DNA of 64,000 bases from Nostoc sp. CHAB 5844 (GTDB lineage: Bacteria > Cyanobacteriota > Cyanobacteriia > Cyanobacteriales > Nostocaceae). The stretch spans positions 87,685-151,684 of the forward strand of contig NZ_JAIVFW010000010.1 in NCBI RefSeq assembly GCF_020829595.1, written 5' to 3'. The position numbers and the translations under genes were made by a program. This document shows positions 17,228-25,436 of the stretch, in pieces. Position 1 is the stretch's first letter. Each line of letters begins with the position of its first letter. The notes beneath the pieces are model-generated. The model worked only from the letters and a program-made list of their open reading frames with translations. It did no database searches and was not told where the DNA came from.

Positions 17228-18055
17228 TTAGTTTATTGGCTGTTCTATTGGTTTTGGGATGTTAGTTGCATCTGTGATTAGGCGAATTTTAATCTCTTGG
17301 TAAAATTCCTCTTGAAATAGCTCTACTTTAGATTGAGCCGACAATAACAGTAAAGCCCAAAAAACGCCAACTAGGTGGCTGTGTTCTGATTCGTGGCTAG
17401 AACCATTTTGGTGCGGTTGCTTCTTTTGAGACCACAATTGTACAAGCTGTTCTAGGGTCACATAATTTTGTTGTTGAAATAATTCTTGAGCAGCAAAATG
17501 CAGTATTTCCTCCAGTTCTCCGGCTACCTCGGTGAGATTTTCTTGGTGAGCCAATTCTAGCGCTTGCCGCATGGTTCTCACACTGGGCTGACGCTTGACA
17601 CGAGTTGGTTTATCAACTTTTTGGACAAGTTTTAGCTGGTTTGCCATCAGCTGCAATTGCTCAATTAGCTCTTGCAAGGTGACACGGCGCTTGGGCGGCG
17701 GCATAGCAGAGGGACGGCGGCGCAGGTGCAATTCCAAGGGCAGACGACGCTGATGTAAGAGGCCGTTTTCAATATCAGTTATGCCCTCATCTTCGAGAAT
17801 TTCTTGGACATCTTCGGCAGTTGACCATTGCATCAAGGTGTTGGCTTTGAATAACACCAGCATTGATGCAGATAAAAAAGCCTGTCCAGATTGAGATAAG
17901 TCAGCTTCGTAGCCTCTTGCTGTTGCCTCCGGTGCCATAAATTCTAAATAGCGGTCAATCACCTCAATTACCTTGACATCCCAAGGGTCTATTTCCCCCC
18001 GTTCAGCTTGGTCAATCAGGAGTGTTATCGTTTCTAATAGCTCGGAAGCATCCAT
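17228..18055 (-). CDS. scpA: Segregation and condensation protein A (ScpA)
   Basis: ScpA is the kleisin that links SMC dimers and ScpB for chromosome compaction. The N-terminal motif LLIDQAERGEIDPWDVKVIEVIDRYL (residues 8-33, first half typical of ScpA helices) and the C-terminal winged-helix segment are visible. I set the start at ATG 18055 (MDASELL), giving 275 residues; an upstream ATG at 18112 would add 19 unconserved residues. The proline/arginine-rich centre (RRRPSAMPPPKRRVTL) is usual in cyanobacterial members. No scpB neighbour is present. Single-gene transcription is likely. Confidence 0.88.
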   Translation of the reverse strand: MDASELLETITLLIDQAERGEIDPWDVKVIEVIDRYLEFMAPEATARGYEADLSQSGQAFLSASMLVLFKANTLMQWSTAEDVQEILEDEGITDIENGLLHQRRLPLELHLRRRPSAMPPPKRRVTLQELIEQLQLMANQLKLVQKVDKPTRVKRQPSVRTMRQALELAHQENLTEVAGELEEILHFAAQELFQQQNYVTLEQLVQLWSQKKQPHQNGSSHESEHSHLVGVFWALLLLSAQSKVELFQEEFYQEIKIRLITDATNIPKPIEQPIN

Positions 18056-18252
18056 TCTGATTTCCGAATTATGGAAGTTGTGATTTGAGGTCGGTGAAAC
18101 AAATCCCAGCAAAATGGTGTAGTTGATTTTTTATTTATGGACAAACTAATATATCATTAGGTTTTTATACTGGAGTTGAAGTAAGATAACTTAATAGTTA
18201 ATGGTCATTTGTCATTTGTCATTAGTTATATTCCCCCCTGCTCCCCTGCTGC

Positions 18253-19347
18253 CTAGTTTTTATAATCTTCTGGTGGGTCGTGGGGAATAGTTACGGTTGA
18301 GACGAAATTACCTCCTTTGTTACTTTTGATAGCATCGAAAGTGCCTTTAATCGTACCAGCGATAGGAACAGCCACAAGTGTACCTAACAATCCAGCAATT
18401 TCAAATCCCATCAAAATAGAGACAAAAATCCAAATTGGATTGAGACCTATAAAGTCACCCAGCAATTTGGGTGCTAAGAGATTATCTTTAATTTGTTGCA
18501 TAAAAATCGCTGCTATGGCAACTTGCACTGCTAACCAGCCATTTTGTAGCATTACCAAAATTGTGACTAAACCAATGCCTAGTGTCGCCCCAATAAAGGG
18601 AATAAGTTCTGATAAACCAATGAATATGGCAAATAATAGGGCAAAAGGAACTTTCATGCCAATAAAAATCGGTGTAAGAGTCACTACCATGAATAGACCT
18701 AGTAATAATTGACTCAAGAAAAATCTTTGAAAATTCAGCTGCAAAGATACTGTTAAAGGCACGCCAATATGAGATGGCAAAAGATTTATCAAACCGTACC
18801 AGAAGCGATCGCCATACAAAAGCATATAAAATGCCAGTACAACTACTAATACAAGATTTAATAATCCTGATAGCAAAGTTCCTGCCACACCCACTGCACT
18901 AGAAGCCAACTGTTGCACTATATTTTGAATGCTGGCATTGATTTGATTACTCAACACTCGTAAATCTAAAGGTAAACGTCGCTTTTGGGCAAATGCCTCA
19001 AGCTGTTCTAGATTTGCTTGACTAGCGGTTAACCAATCTGGAATTTTATTCAAAAGTTGAATTGTTTGATCAATGACTATCGGGACTAAAGTAACGCCTA
19101 AAATCACCACTAGAGTTAATGTCATCAGCAAAACTATGATGACTGCCTGTGTACGTGTGATGCGAGCGCGTTCAAAGAATTTAACTGGATAATTAAGTAA
19201 AAACGCTAGAATTGCGGCAATGCTCAAAATGGTAATCGGATGCTTAAAATAGTTGAAAAGTACTGACAGTAGCCAAACATTGAGAGCGATAATTGGGCCG
19301 CTCAGACCGTAGAATAACAGAGTTTGCAGAGAGGCTGAACGGCGCAT
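18253..19347 (-). CDS. AI-2E family transporter (PerM/TqsA-like)
   Basis: A 364-residue integral membrane protein with about eight hydrophobic segments and the AI-2E family organisation: two N-terminal helices, a soluble amphipathic domain (residues 95-140), then NLVLVVVLAFYMLLYGDRFW and a C-terminal bundle with GLSELIPFIGATLG and LGDFIGLNPIWIFVSIL. These motifs define the family. Substrates of cyanobacterial members are unknown; some bacterial relatives export autoinducer-2 or exchange ions, and neither can be assigned here. It lies alone downstream of a small MITE and shares no operon with neighbours. Confidence 0.85.
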   Translation of the reverse strand: MRRSASLQTLLFYGLSGPIIALNVWLLSVLFNYFKHPITILSIAAILAFLLNYPVKFFERARITRTQAVIIVLLMTLTLVVILGVTLVPIVIDQTIQLLNKIPDWLTASQANLEQLEAFAQKRRLPLDLRVLSNQINASIQNIVQQLASSAVGVAGTLLSGLLNLVLVVVLAFYMLLYGDRFWYGLINLLPSHIGVPLTVSLQLNFQRFFLSQLLLGLFMVVTLTPIFIGMKVPFALLFAIFIGLSELIPFIGATLGIGLVTILVMLQNGWLAVQVAIAAIFMQQIKDNLLAPKLLGDFIGLNPIWIFVSILMGFEIAGLLGTLVAVPIAGTIKGTFDAIKSNKGGNFVSTVTIPHDPPEDYKN

Positions 19348-19402
19348 TGGATTTAATGCTTTAGATAGTTCTGGAATAAATTTGGGAAACTGGCATTGAT
19401 AC

Positions 19403-19497
19403 TAGTACAACTTGGCGAAAATAAGCACAGCAGCGCAAATGCTTAAAAAGCTTGCAGTATAAGTATTCTTACTTTTTACTTTTGCCTGATTGTACTA
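19403..19497. mobile_element. 95-bp MITE-like element with TAGTACAA ends
   Basis: TAGTACAA (19403-19410) and TTGTACTA (19490-19497) are perfect inverted ends of a 95-bp non-coding element. Its interior (GGCAAAAGTAAAAAGTAA on the minus strand, then a TTTTTAAGCATTTGCGC segment) matches a second copy at 49618-49710 read on the plus strand, and a fragment of the same end occurs at 45719-45732. Three occurrences with the same end sequence identify a dispersed small element. It lies between the AI-2E gene and pdxH promoters. Confidence 0.65.
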
Positions 19498-19560
19498 ACC
19501 ATGATTTATAGATATTTTTAACAAAGCCCTGTATAAGTGTATCTGTTATAGAGGAAATAT

Positions 19561-20208
19561 ATGACGATGAACACCATAGCTGACCTCCGCAAAGACTACA
19601 CATTACAAGACTTAACTGAAACTGAGGTTGACCCTAATCCATTTATACAATTTAAAAAATGGTTTGAGCAGGCATTAGCCGCTCAATTACCAGAACCTAA
19701 TGCGATGACTTTGGCTACGGCAACACCAGATGCTAAACCAGCGGCTAGAATGGTGCTACTTAAAGACTTTGATGAACGAGGTTTTGTATTTTTTACCAAT
19801 TACAACAGTCACAAAGGACAAGAACTTGCAGAAAATCCGCAAGCAGCTTTGGTTTTTTGGTGGGCAGAACTAGAACGTCAAGTCCGAATTTGTGGTCATG
19901 TAGAGAAAGTTTCGCAAGCAGAGTCAGATGGGTATTTTAATAGTCGTCCTGCCAACAGTCGCTTAGGTGCGTGGGTTTCTCAGCAAAGCGAAGTTATAGA
20001 AAGCCGAGAACTTCTAGAACAGCGAATGCAGGAGTTTCAAAGTAAATATGAAAATCAGGAAATTCCCCGTCCTCCGCATTGGGGAGGCTTAAGAGTCATC
20101 CCTTCAGAAATTGAGTTTTGGCAAGGTCGTCCTAGCAGACTACACGATCGCTTGCTTTATACTCTTTTAGATAATGGTAGTTGGAAAATTGAACGATTAT
20201 CTCCTTAG
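19561..20208 (+). CDS. pdxH: Pyridoxamine 5'-phosphate oxidase
   Basis: A 215-residue FMN enzyme that oxidises pyridoxine or pyridoxamine 5'-phosphate to pyridoxal 5'-phosphate, the last step of the B6 salvage route. Diagnostic pieces are [19 protein letters not shown] (FMN-binding core), SHKGQEL, the dimer-interface [14 protein letters not shown], and the C-terminal [13 protein letters not shown] with the usual ERLSP ending. Length equals the family standard. A second in-frame ATG lies two codons downstream (MNTIADL) and could be used. The product would also serve the PLP enzyme SpeA encoded nearby. Confidence 0.96.
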   Translation: MTMNTIADLRKDYTLQDLTETEVDPNPFIQFKKWFEQALAAQLPEPNAMTLATATPDAKPAARMVLLKDFDERGFVFFTNYNSHKGQELAENPQAALVFWWAELERQVRICGHVEKVSQAESDGYFNSRPANSRLGAWVSQQSEVIESRELLEQRMQEFQSKYENQEIPRPPHWGGLRVIPSEIEFWQGRPSRLHDRLLYTLLDNGSWKIERLSP

Positions 20209-20235
20209 AGGCTAGAGGCTAGGGGTAAAAAAACT

Positions 20236-20652
20236 TTATTCAAAAACATACTTTTCTGCCACTTTCCAATAGCGTGAGAAGCGCTTTAAATCGATGTAGC
20301 CGTCATACTCAAAAAATGGTTCCACTGCTAATACTTCTAACTTCAAAGAACGTTCTATTTCATCGCAGATATCATCAAATCTAGGACTAGGACTTTCGGC
20401 TGTCACCACTAAATTGGCATTATGTTCTTGAGCAAAGGCTAAGATTTCTTGGGCAACATTGCCTCGACGGATTTCTACTGGCAACTCCAGCAAGCATTCA
20501 TAAATAAAGGCGATGCGTTTGAGGCTTAATTGCCATTCCTCAATTAATGCATCGTCCCAAACCCAAATAGCAGGAACATCAGAGTATTTTTGAAGTGCGG
20601 GGTTGGATGGACTGAGACAGTCGCCGTGTACCCATATAATTGGTTCACTCAT
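20236..20652 (-). CDS. Photolyase N-terminal (alpha/beta) domain protein
   Basis: A 138-residue protein when started at ATG 20652 (MSEPIIWVHGDCLSPSNPAL); sequence upstream to 20790 is a low-complexity heptamer-like repeat and is unlikely to be coding. It resembles the antenna/alpha-beta domain of DNA photolyases, with strand patterns PIIWVHGDCLS, AIWVWDD and ANLVVTAES. The gene for a separate FAD domain (20768-21610) precedes it on the same strand, 115 bp upstream. Together they look like a photolyase/cryptochrome split into two polypeptides. The alpha/beta piece is short, so the split may be ancient. Confidence 0.6.
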   Translation of the reverse strand: MSEPIIWVHGDCLSPSNPALQKYSDVPAIWVWDDALIEEWQLSLKRIAFIYECLLELPVEIRRGNVAQEILAFAQEHNANLVVTAESPSPRFDDICDEIERSLKLEVLAVEPFFEYDGYIDLKRFSRYWKVAEKYVFE

Positions 20653-20767
20653 TAGACTCGATTGGAAAATGGGTGTAGGAGTGTAAGGGTGTAAGGGGAA
20701 AAAATTTTCATAACCTCGTTGTGAATTCTTTTCATGGAATCTCTTGCATAAGTTTGTTGCAAGAACC

Positions 20768-21610
20768 CTATTTTTTACCTCTTTTACCACGCTGCCAACT
20801 TTGAGTATTTGGTTTTTTTGTAAATTCTCCTTTGGGAAATAGCTTTTGTTCTAATTCTTCATAGCTACCTTCAAAGTCACAGTGTCCATATAGCGGACAT
20901 TTCTGACAATAAACTCCTTTGGTGTAGCGTTCTAAATTCTCGCGGTTGAAAAAATATGGTTTATGGCTAAAAGTACTAGCTACCCATTGCCAAGACATAT
21001 TATTACTTGCCGGATCACCATCTAAAAGATGTTCTAAAAACCACTTTGCACCAGCTTGCCAACGAATACGTCGCCAATGAACGATGTAAGCGGCTAACCA
21101 CATCCGGACGTGGTTGTGTAAATAGCCAGTTTCGCGTAATTCTTGGCTAAAACTGTCGATGCAAACTCGCTCTGTGCTACCTTCTTTAATATCTTGGGGT
21201 AATTGGGCGGCGTATTCTGGGGCTGTATAACCAGTCTTATATTCTTCTTGGTCTTGCCAGATGCCATTGCCTAGCTTGACATACAATCTCTGCCAATAAT
21301 CACGCCAGCCTAATTCGTTAATCAGTTTAGTTGCATCGTCTGGGTGCTTTACGTTGTTTAGCACGTAATCTCGGATTTCTGCTAGGCTCAAAACCCCATA
21401 ACGAATGTATGGTGAAAGTCGTGTGACTGCACCTGTTAAGAAGTTACGGGTTTGGCTGTAGGTGGCGGGGTCTATTTTTTGTAATGCTTTTTGGGCTGCT
21501 TTGCGTCCCCCAATAGTGTTGCTGATATGGTCGTCACGTTCTGCGGCTTGCGGGAACTGTTCTCGCAGATAGGCTATCAATTCATCGCGGTTAGTAAATT
21601 TATTTTGCAT
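20768..21610 (-). CDS. FAD-binding photolyase/cryptochrome C-terminal domain protein
   Basis: A 280-residue protein with photolyase FAD-domain motifs: LSPYIRYGVLSLAEI, INELGWRDYWQRLY, TGYLHNHVRMWLAAYIVH and LDGDPASNNMSWQWVAST, the last two being core flavin and DNA-lesion contacts in class I enzymes. The N-terminal antenna domain is absent; a separate small gene downstream may supply it. Residues 235-247 hold C-x2-C-x5-C (CQKCPLYGHC), which could bind metal or a cluster, though only three cysteines are visible. Repair activity versus light signalling cannot be settled here. Confidence 0.8.
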   Translation of the reverse strand: MQNKFTNRDELIAYLREQFPQAAERDDHISNTIGGRKAAQKALQKIDPATYSQTRNFLTGAVTRLSPYIRYGVLSLAEIRDYVLNNVKHPDDATKLINELGWRDYWQRLYVKLGNGIWQDQEEYKTGYTAPEYAAQLPQDIKEGSTERVCIDSFSQELRETGYLHNHVRMWLAAYIVHWRRIRWQAGAKWFLEHLLDGDPASNNMSWQWVASTFSHKPYFFNRENLERYTKGVYCQKCPLYGHCDFEGSYEELEQKLFPKGEFTKKPNTQSWQRGKRGKK

Positions 21611-21630
21611 GAATAGTGACTCTTATAGTT

Positions 21631-21738
21631 GTAGGGTGCGTTAAGCGTTGCTATAACGCACCGAGAAAGATGGTGCGTTACGGCTAATTCTCACTCTCTT
21701 AAGTTCCAAAATCCTTGTATAGCCGTAACACACCCTAC
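21631..21738. repeat. GTAGGGTG/CACCCTAC inverted-repeat element
   Basis: GTAGGGTG at 21631-21638 and CACCCTAC at 21731-21738 bound a 108-bp element. Its inner sequence contains further GCGTTA/TAACGC pairs, so it folds strongly. The same ends bracket the shorter element at 1338-1378. It lies 20 bp upstream of the FAD-domain gene start and could affect its promoter. Confidence 0.55.
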
Positions 21739-21782
21739 TTAATATTTACTTTATAAATAGCTTCTTATAGTTGATTTGCTTA

Positions 21783-22192
21783 GAGGTTGTTTGAAAAGTC
21801 CAAATTAATACCAGATCCGGCGATTAAAAATCGCACACCACTTGCTACAAGTCGGGGAACCCGACGACAGTTGCCTCAAGTCGAGCCAGCCGCTTGCGGG
21901 GGTTCCCCCCGTTGTGCGGACTGGCGTGGGAAACCTGCCCACGGCACTGTCTCCCCAACGCAGTGGCTTGGCTACACAGACAAAACCCACCTCCGTGGGT
22001 TTCAAGTCCTGGATTTTCCGCGCTGTCCATGCAGGCGGTGAGACCAGCGCTCTTGGTAGGGTTTCCCTCCGCAGGCGACTGGCGACTGGCGATCTCAAGA
22101 GTGTTAGACGAAGGAGCGTCGGCACGAGCGTCAGGGACTTCGCCTGTGTAGTAGCGAATTATATATTTGCCCAAAACTTTTCAAACATCCTC
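21783..22192. mobile_element. 410-bp non-autonomous IS element with TTA target duplication
   Basis: The ends are GAGGTTGTTTGAAAAGT (21783-21799) and ACTTTTCAAACATCCTC (22176-22192), inverted with one mismatch. The trinucleotide TTA lies directly outside both ends (21780-21782 and 22193-22195). A 3-bp TNA duplication and this end sequence fit IS5-type elements. No transposase survives; the interior is a mosaic of GC-rich dispersed repeats, including the block also seen at 26-75. Open frames inside it are products of GC-rich repeat composition and are not genes. With the flanking palindromic repeat it accounts for most of the 837-bp gap before the lipoxygenase. Confidence 0.75.
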
Positions 22193-22447
22193 TTAAAGAA
22201 TTCCTACTTTTCTTAATAATTTTAAAAATATTCATCCAATTAACTTATACACTATTCACGGACTTGATGTGATTTAGCGATTTCATTTTTTCTGCAAAGG
22301 TGCATTCCATGTAGCGATCGCATCTTGACAGAAAAGTTAAATAACTAAATTACACATCAGCATTTGTATAGGTTCAAACAACTGAATCTATAATATGATT
22401 CGAGTTTTATGTAGCTAAAGATTGTATTATTCAGCCAAGAGTAGATT

Positions 22448-24355
22448 ATGTCTTCTACCGAACAACAAGGTCACTACCGTTACGATCCTCGGAGTTTAGA
22501 ACAGAAGGGGCCAGCACGCATATTTCCCTATGCTGGGGAAGATGGTGTACTGCGTTATATATTAACTACACTGCGAGAAAATAAACTCAATCAGGGAAAG
22601 CTATCCCAACCTTGGAGTCTGCTGCTGGAACAGGTGGAAAAAGCAATTCATACTTTAGATGAAGCTTGGGTACGGCTGGCAATTTTATTAGTAGATTTAG
22701 AGATTTTTCAATCGGGATGGTTTAATTTCAATTTGCCGCCAAATGAACAGTTTAATGCTAGTTATATTCGGGAACGGCGGACGATGGGACAGAGATTGAT
22801 GGCTGCAACAGAAGCCGCCCAGGCTGTGGGTAATGTTACAGATAAAAGTGAGCAGCAACGATCGCAATTTTACCAAGAGTTAGAAACTAGTGGCAGTCTG
22901 AGCGATCGCTATGTGCCGACACATCCTGTAGTCAGCCGCATTTACGAACGAGATGGGGGTTTGAGTGATTCGGAATTCGCCCGTCAACGCTTGGCTGGGC
23001 AGAATCCGATTGTATTGCGACGGGTACAGTCAGCAGAACAACAAACTTTACAAGCTTGGGCAAATCAATCTTACAAATTAGCTGATGCTACTCTAATCGA
23101 CTTAGTAAAATCAGCCAGCGAAAATCTTTTATTTATTGCCGATTATCCTCTGTTGAAAAACCTGACAGCCGCCGACTTGCAACTTGGACGCTATGTTGGT
23201 TGTCCTGTTGGGTTATTTTACCGTTCCCAAGAACGACTTGAGCCTGTGTTAATTCAGGTAGAAAAGGGAAAAGTTCTAACTCCGGCTGATGCAGATGACT
23301 GGATGCGGGCGAAACTTTACTTTCAAAGTGCGGATGTTACCCACCACGAATTGATTACTCACCTCTGCTATACCCATTTGGCAATGGAGGCGTTTGCAAT
23401 TGCGACTCCCCGCCAACTGCCGAGTAATCATCCTTTATATCGGTTGCTGTGTCCCCATTTACAGTTTTTGTTGGCTATTAATACACGGGGTAACACAATA
23501 TTACTTGGTGAGGGCGCTGCTATTGATAATCTTATGGCTCCGACGAGAGATGTATCGTTAGGGTTAATTAATCAAGCTTATCGAGAACGTCCGTTTGCAG
23601 AATATTCCTTACTCAATGACATCAAACGCCGGGGAATTGAAGCAGAATTTCTCCCAGAATTTCCTTACCGTGATGATGCTTTGCTATTGTGGGATGCGAT
23701 CGCTCAATATACCACTAGTTATTTACAACGCTACTACCCAGACGACACAGTAGTTCAACAAGACTCATATCTGCAAGCTTGGGCGGCGGAACTAGGCGCA
23801 CCTTTAGATACTCGTTCCCGCGCTGAGTTTCCCCAAACACCAACATGGTTCCCGCAAGAGTGGGTAAGTGAAACTGGACTAGAATTACCAGAATTACCTT
23901 CTTATCCACGTGTACCTGGGTTTGGCGAAATTACTAGTTTGCAACAACTGATAGATATTGCAACGCAAATTATTTTTACTTGCGGCCCTCAACACGCCGC
24001 CGTCAACTTCAGCCAATTTGATTATGTGACTTATGTTCCGAATGCGCCCTTTGCACTTTACAGCCCACCAGACACACCCAGCACCCTAGGAGAATTGCTA
24101 CCGTCTCCAGAGAAAGATTTAGCGCAGATGCAGTTAAGTTTTGCTTTGAGTGGAATTTATTGGGGAAACCTAGGAAGTTCTGATTTAATTCAGTTTATCG
24201 ATAAACGCGATCGCCAAACTCTGACTGAGTTTCAAAACGCACTTGTAGATATTGAAGACAAAATCAAAGCCCGCAATCTATTGCGTTTGGCTGAGACTGG
24301 AGTTGAGTATACATATTTACTGCCATCTCGCATTCCCAACAGTATCAACATTTAG
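22448..24355 (+). CDS. Cyanobacterial lipoxygenase
   Basis: A 635-residue non-haem iron dioxygenase that adds O2 to polyunsaturated fatty acids. All iron ligands are visible: His305 and His310 (ITHLCYTHLAMEAF), His516 and Asn520 (CGPQHAAVN), and the C-terminal Ile635. ATPRQLPSNHPLYRLLCPH is the standard lipoxygenase core after the first two histidines. It lacks the N-terminal PLAT domain of plant enzymes, as do many cyanobacterial ones. A peroxiredoxin gene follows 64 bp downstream on the same strand, so hydroperoxide made here could be reduced by its neighbour. Regio-specificity cannot be read. Confidence 0.9.
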   Translation: MSSTEQQGHYRYDPRSLEQKGPARIFPYAGEDGVLRYILTTLRENKLNQGKLSQPWSLLLEQVEKAIHTLDEAWVRLAILLVDLEIFQSGWFNFNLPPNEQFNASYIRERRTMGQRLMAATEAAQAVGNVTDKSEQQRSQFYQELETSGSLSDRYVPTHPVVSRIYERDGGLSDSEFARQRLAGQNPIVLRRVQSAEQQTLQAWANQSYKLADATLIDLVKSASENLLFIADYPLLKNLTAADLQLGRYVGCPVGLFYRSQERLEPVLIQVEKGKVLTPADADDWMRAKLYFQSADVTHHELITHLCYTHLAMEAFAIATPRQLPSNHPLYRLLCPHLQFLLAINTRGNTILLGEGAAIDNLMAPTRDVSLGLINQAYRERPFAEYSLLNDIKRRGIEAEFLPEFPYRDDALLLWDAIAQYTTSYLQRYYPDDTVVQQDSYLQAWAAELGAPLDTRSRAEFPQTPTWFPQEWVSETGLELPELPSYPRVPGFGEITSLQQLIDIATQIIFTCGPQHAAVNFSQFDYVTYVPNAPFALYSPPDTPSTLGELLPSPEKDLAQMQLSFALSGIYWGNLGSSDLIQFIDKRDRQTLTEFQNALVDIEDKIKARNLLRLAETGVEYTYLLPSRIPNSINI

Positions 24356-24419
24356 CAGTTGTGCGATCGCCAACTTTCGGTAAAATTTTGAGGCGATCGC
24401 AATTTTTCTCAGTTACATT

Positions 24420-24899
24420 ATGAGCAACATTCCCCAAGTTGGACAACCTGCACCTGATTTCTCTACACCTGACCAAAATGACAATTTAGTGAGCTTAGAT
24501 GATTTTAGCGGTCAATGGATTGTTCTTTATTTTTATCCCAAAGATGACACCCCTGGCTGCACCACAGAAGCCAAAGACTTTACCGAATTACATTCAGAAT
24601 TTAGTCAATTGGGAGCCAAAATTTTAGGAGTAAGCCCCGATTCTGGCAAGTCTCATTGCAAGTTTATCAACAAACATAACTTGTCAATTACTTTGTTGAG
24701 TGACCCAGAACATCAACTAGCAGAATCTTATGGCATTTGGCAATTAAAAAAATTTATGGGCAAAGAATATATGGGAATTGTTCGGTCAACTTTTCTGATT
24801 TCAGCCGATAAAATTATTGCCTATGCTTGGCTAAATGTGAAAACTAAAGGTCATGCTCAAGCCGTACTCACAAAGTTGTCGGAATTAGCCAATAATTAA
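24420..24899 (+). CDS. Peroxiredoxin of the BCP/PrxQ family
   Basis: A 159-residue thiol peroxidase with FYPKDDTPGCTTEA, where the peroxidatic Cys is at about residue 46. The classic PrxQ resolving cysteine five residues on is missing; a second Cys (about residue 80, GKSHCKF) may resolve instead or thioredoxin may reduce the enzyme directly. The thioredoxin-fold flanks (PQVGQPAPDFSTPDQ and GVSPDSGKSH) are standard. Its position 64 bp after a lipoxygenase suggests reduction of lipid hydroperoxides, and the pair may share a transcript. A strong hairpin lies just downstream. Confidence 0.92.
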   Translation: MSNIPQVGQPAPDFSTPDQNDNLVSLDDFSGQWIVLYFYPKDDTPGCTTEAKDFTELHSEFSQLGAKILGVSPDSGKSHCKFINKHNLSITLLSDPEHQLAESYGIWQLKKFMGKEYMGIVRSTFLISADKIIAYAWLNVKTKGHAQAVLTKLSELANN

Positions 24900-24933
24900 A
24901 TTTATAATATTTTTAAATCATTGATTAACCAAA

Positions 24934-24966
24934 AGATCCCCGACTTCTTTAAGAAGTCGGGGATCT
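24934..24966. terminator. Perfect 16-bp hairpin (dispersed repeat acting as a terminator)
   Basis: AGATCCCCGACTTCTT and its exact complement AAGAAGTCGGGGATCT flank a single T, a 33-bp near-perfect palindrome between the convergent peroxiredoxin and small membrane-protein genes. This sequence is a familiar high-copy palindrome in Nostoc-type genomes. It has no long T-run after it, so termination is plausible but unproven. Confidence 0.6.
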
Positions 24967-24981
24967 GAGCATCATTCGTTT

Positions 24982-25266
24982 TTAATTTGGCGATTTTTTG
25001 AGTGCCAATGCATATACAATAAAAGTAGTTTGAGCTACTATAATTCCCATTGTTGTACCACCAAGAGCTACCCTAGATTGAAATCTACCAAGCTCATCAA
25101 GCTTTTCTGTCTCAATATTAATTGCGCGACTTATATTGAATTTCCAACTAGCTGCTTCTGGGTTAAAGATAAAACTCATGGGTAGACTAACAGCATAACC
25201 AAGAATTGTAAATGCTAAGGCTGTGGGAATAGTAAGCTTCAAGTTTTGCAAGAGCAATGAGCGCAT
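24982..25266 (-). CDS. Small two-helix membrane protein of unknown function
   Basis: A 94-residue protein from ATG 25266 (an upstream TTG at 25272 would add two residues). Two hydrophobic segments (LTIPTALAFTILGYAVSLPM and GGTTMGIIVAQTTFIVYALAL) flank a polar loop. No family is recognised. Its start and 5' region match a second, degenerate sequence at 34433-34566, so part of this gene has been copied to the far side of the glycan island. Confidence 0.55.
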   Translation of the reverse strand: MRSLLLQNLKLTIPTALAFTILGYAVSLPMSFIFNPEAASWKFNISRAINIETEKLDELGRFQSRVALGGTTMGIIVAQTTFIVYALALKKSPN

Positions 25267-25366
25267 AGCCAAAAATTATGTTGAAAATTGCCTGGAAATT
25301 AATACAATACATTTAACTATGTCGGCATATTTCTCAGTATAGTTCCCAAAAATAAGAGCGATCGCC
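25229..25366. repeat. Left copy of the 138-bp direct repeat bracketing the glycan island
   Basis: This segment covers the first codons and upstream region of the small membrane-protein gene. It aligns along its whole length, in the same orientation, with 34433-34566: shared blocks include ATAGTAAGC, TCAAGTTTTG, AAAAATTATGTT, GAAAATTGCCT and a long identical run around TTTCTCAGTATAGTTCCC, ending at a GCGATCGCC. The two copies differ by scattered substitutions and a 4-bp gap. Confidence 0.8.
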
Positions 25367-25436
25367 TAATTATTATACTTAACAAAAAATTCTGCATTAG
25401 CGACCAGAGTTTAACTACAGTACTGACAAATTTACC

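Noticed and set aside
21805..22216. Several overlapping open frames on both strands inside the 410-bp element
   Set aside because: They are GC-rich repeat sequence read in several frames and overlap each other completely; none has a recognisable domain or ribosome site.
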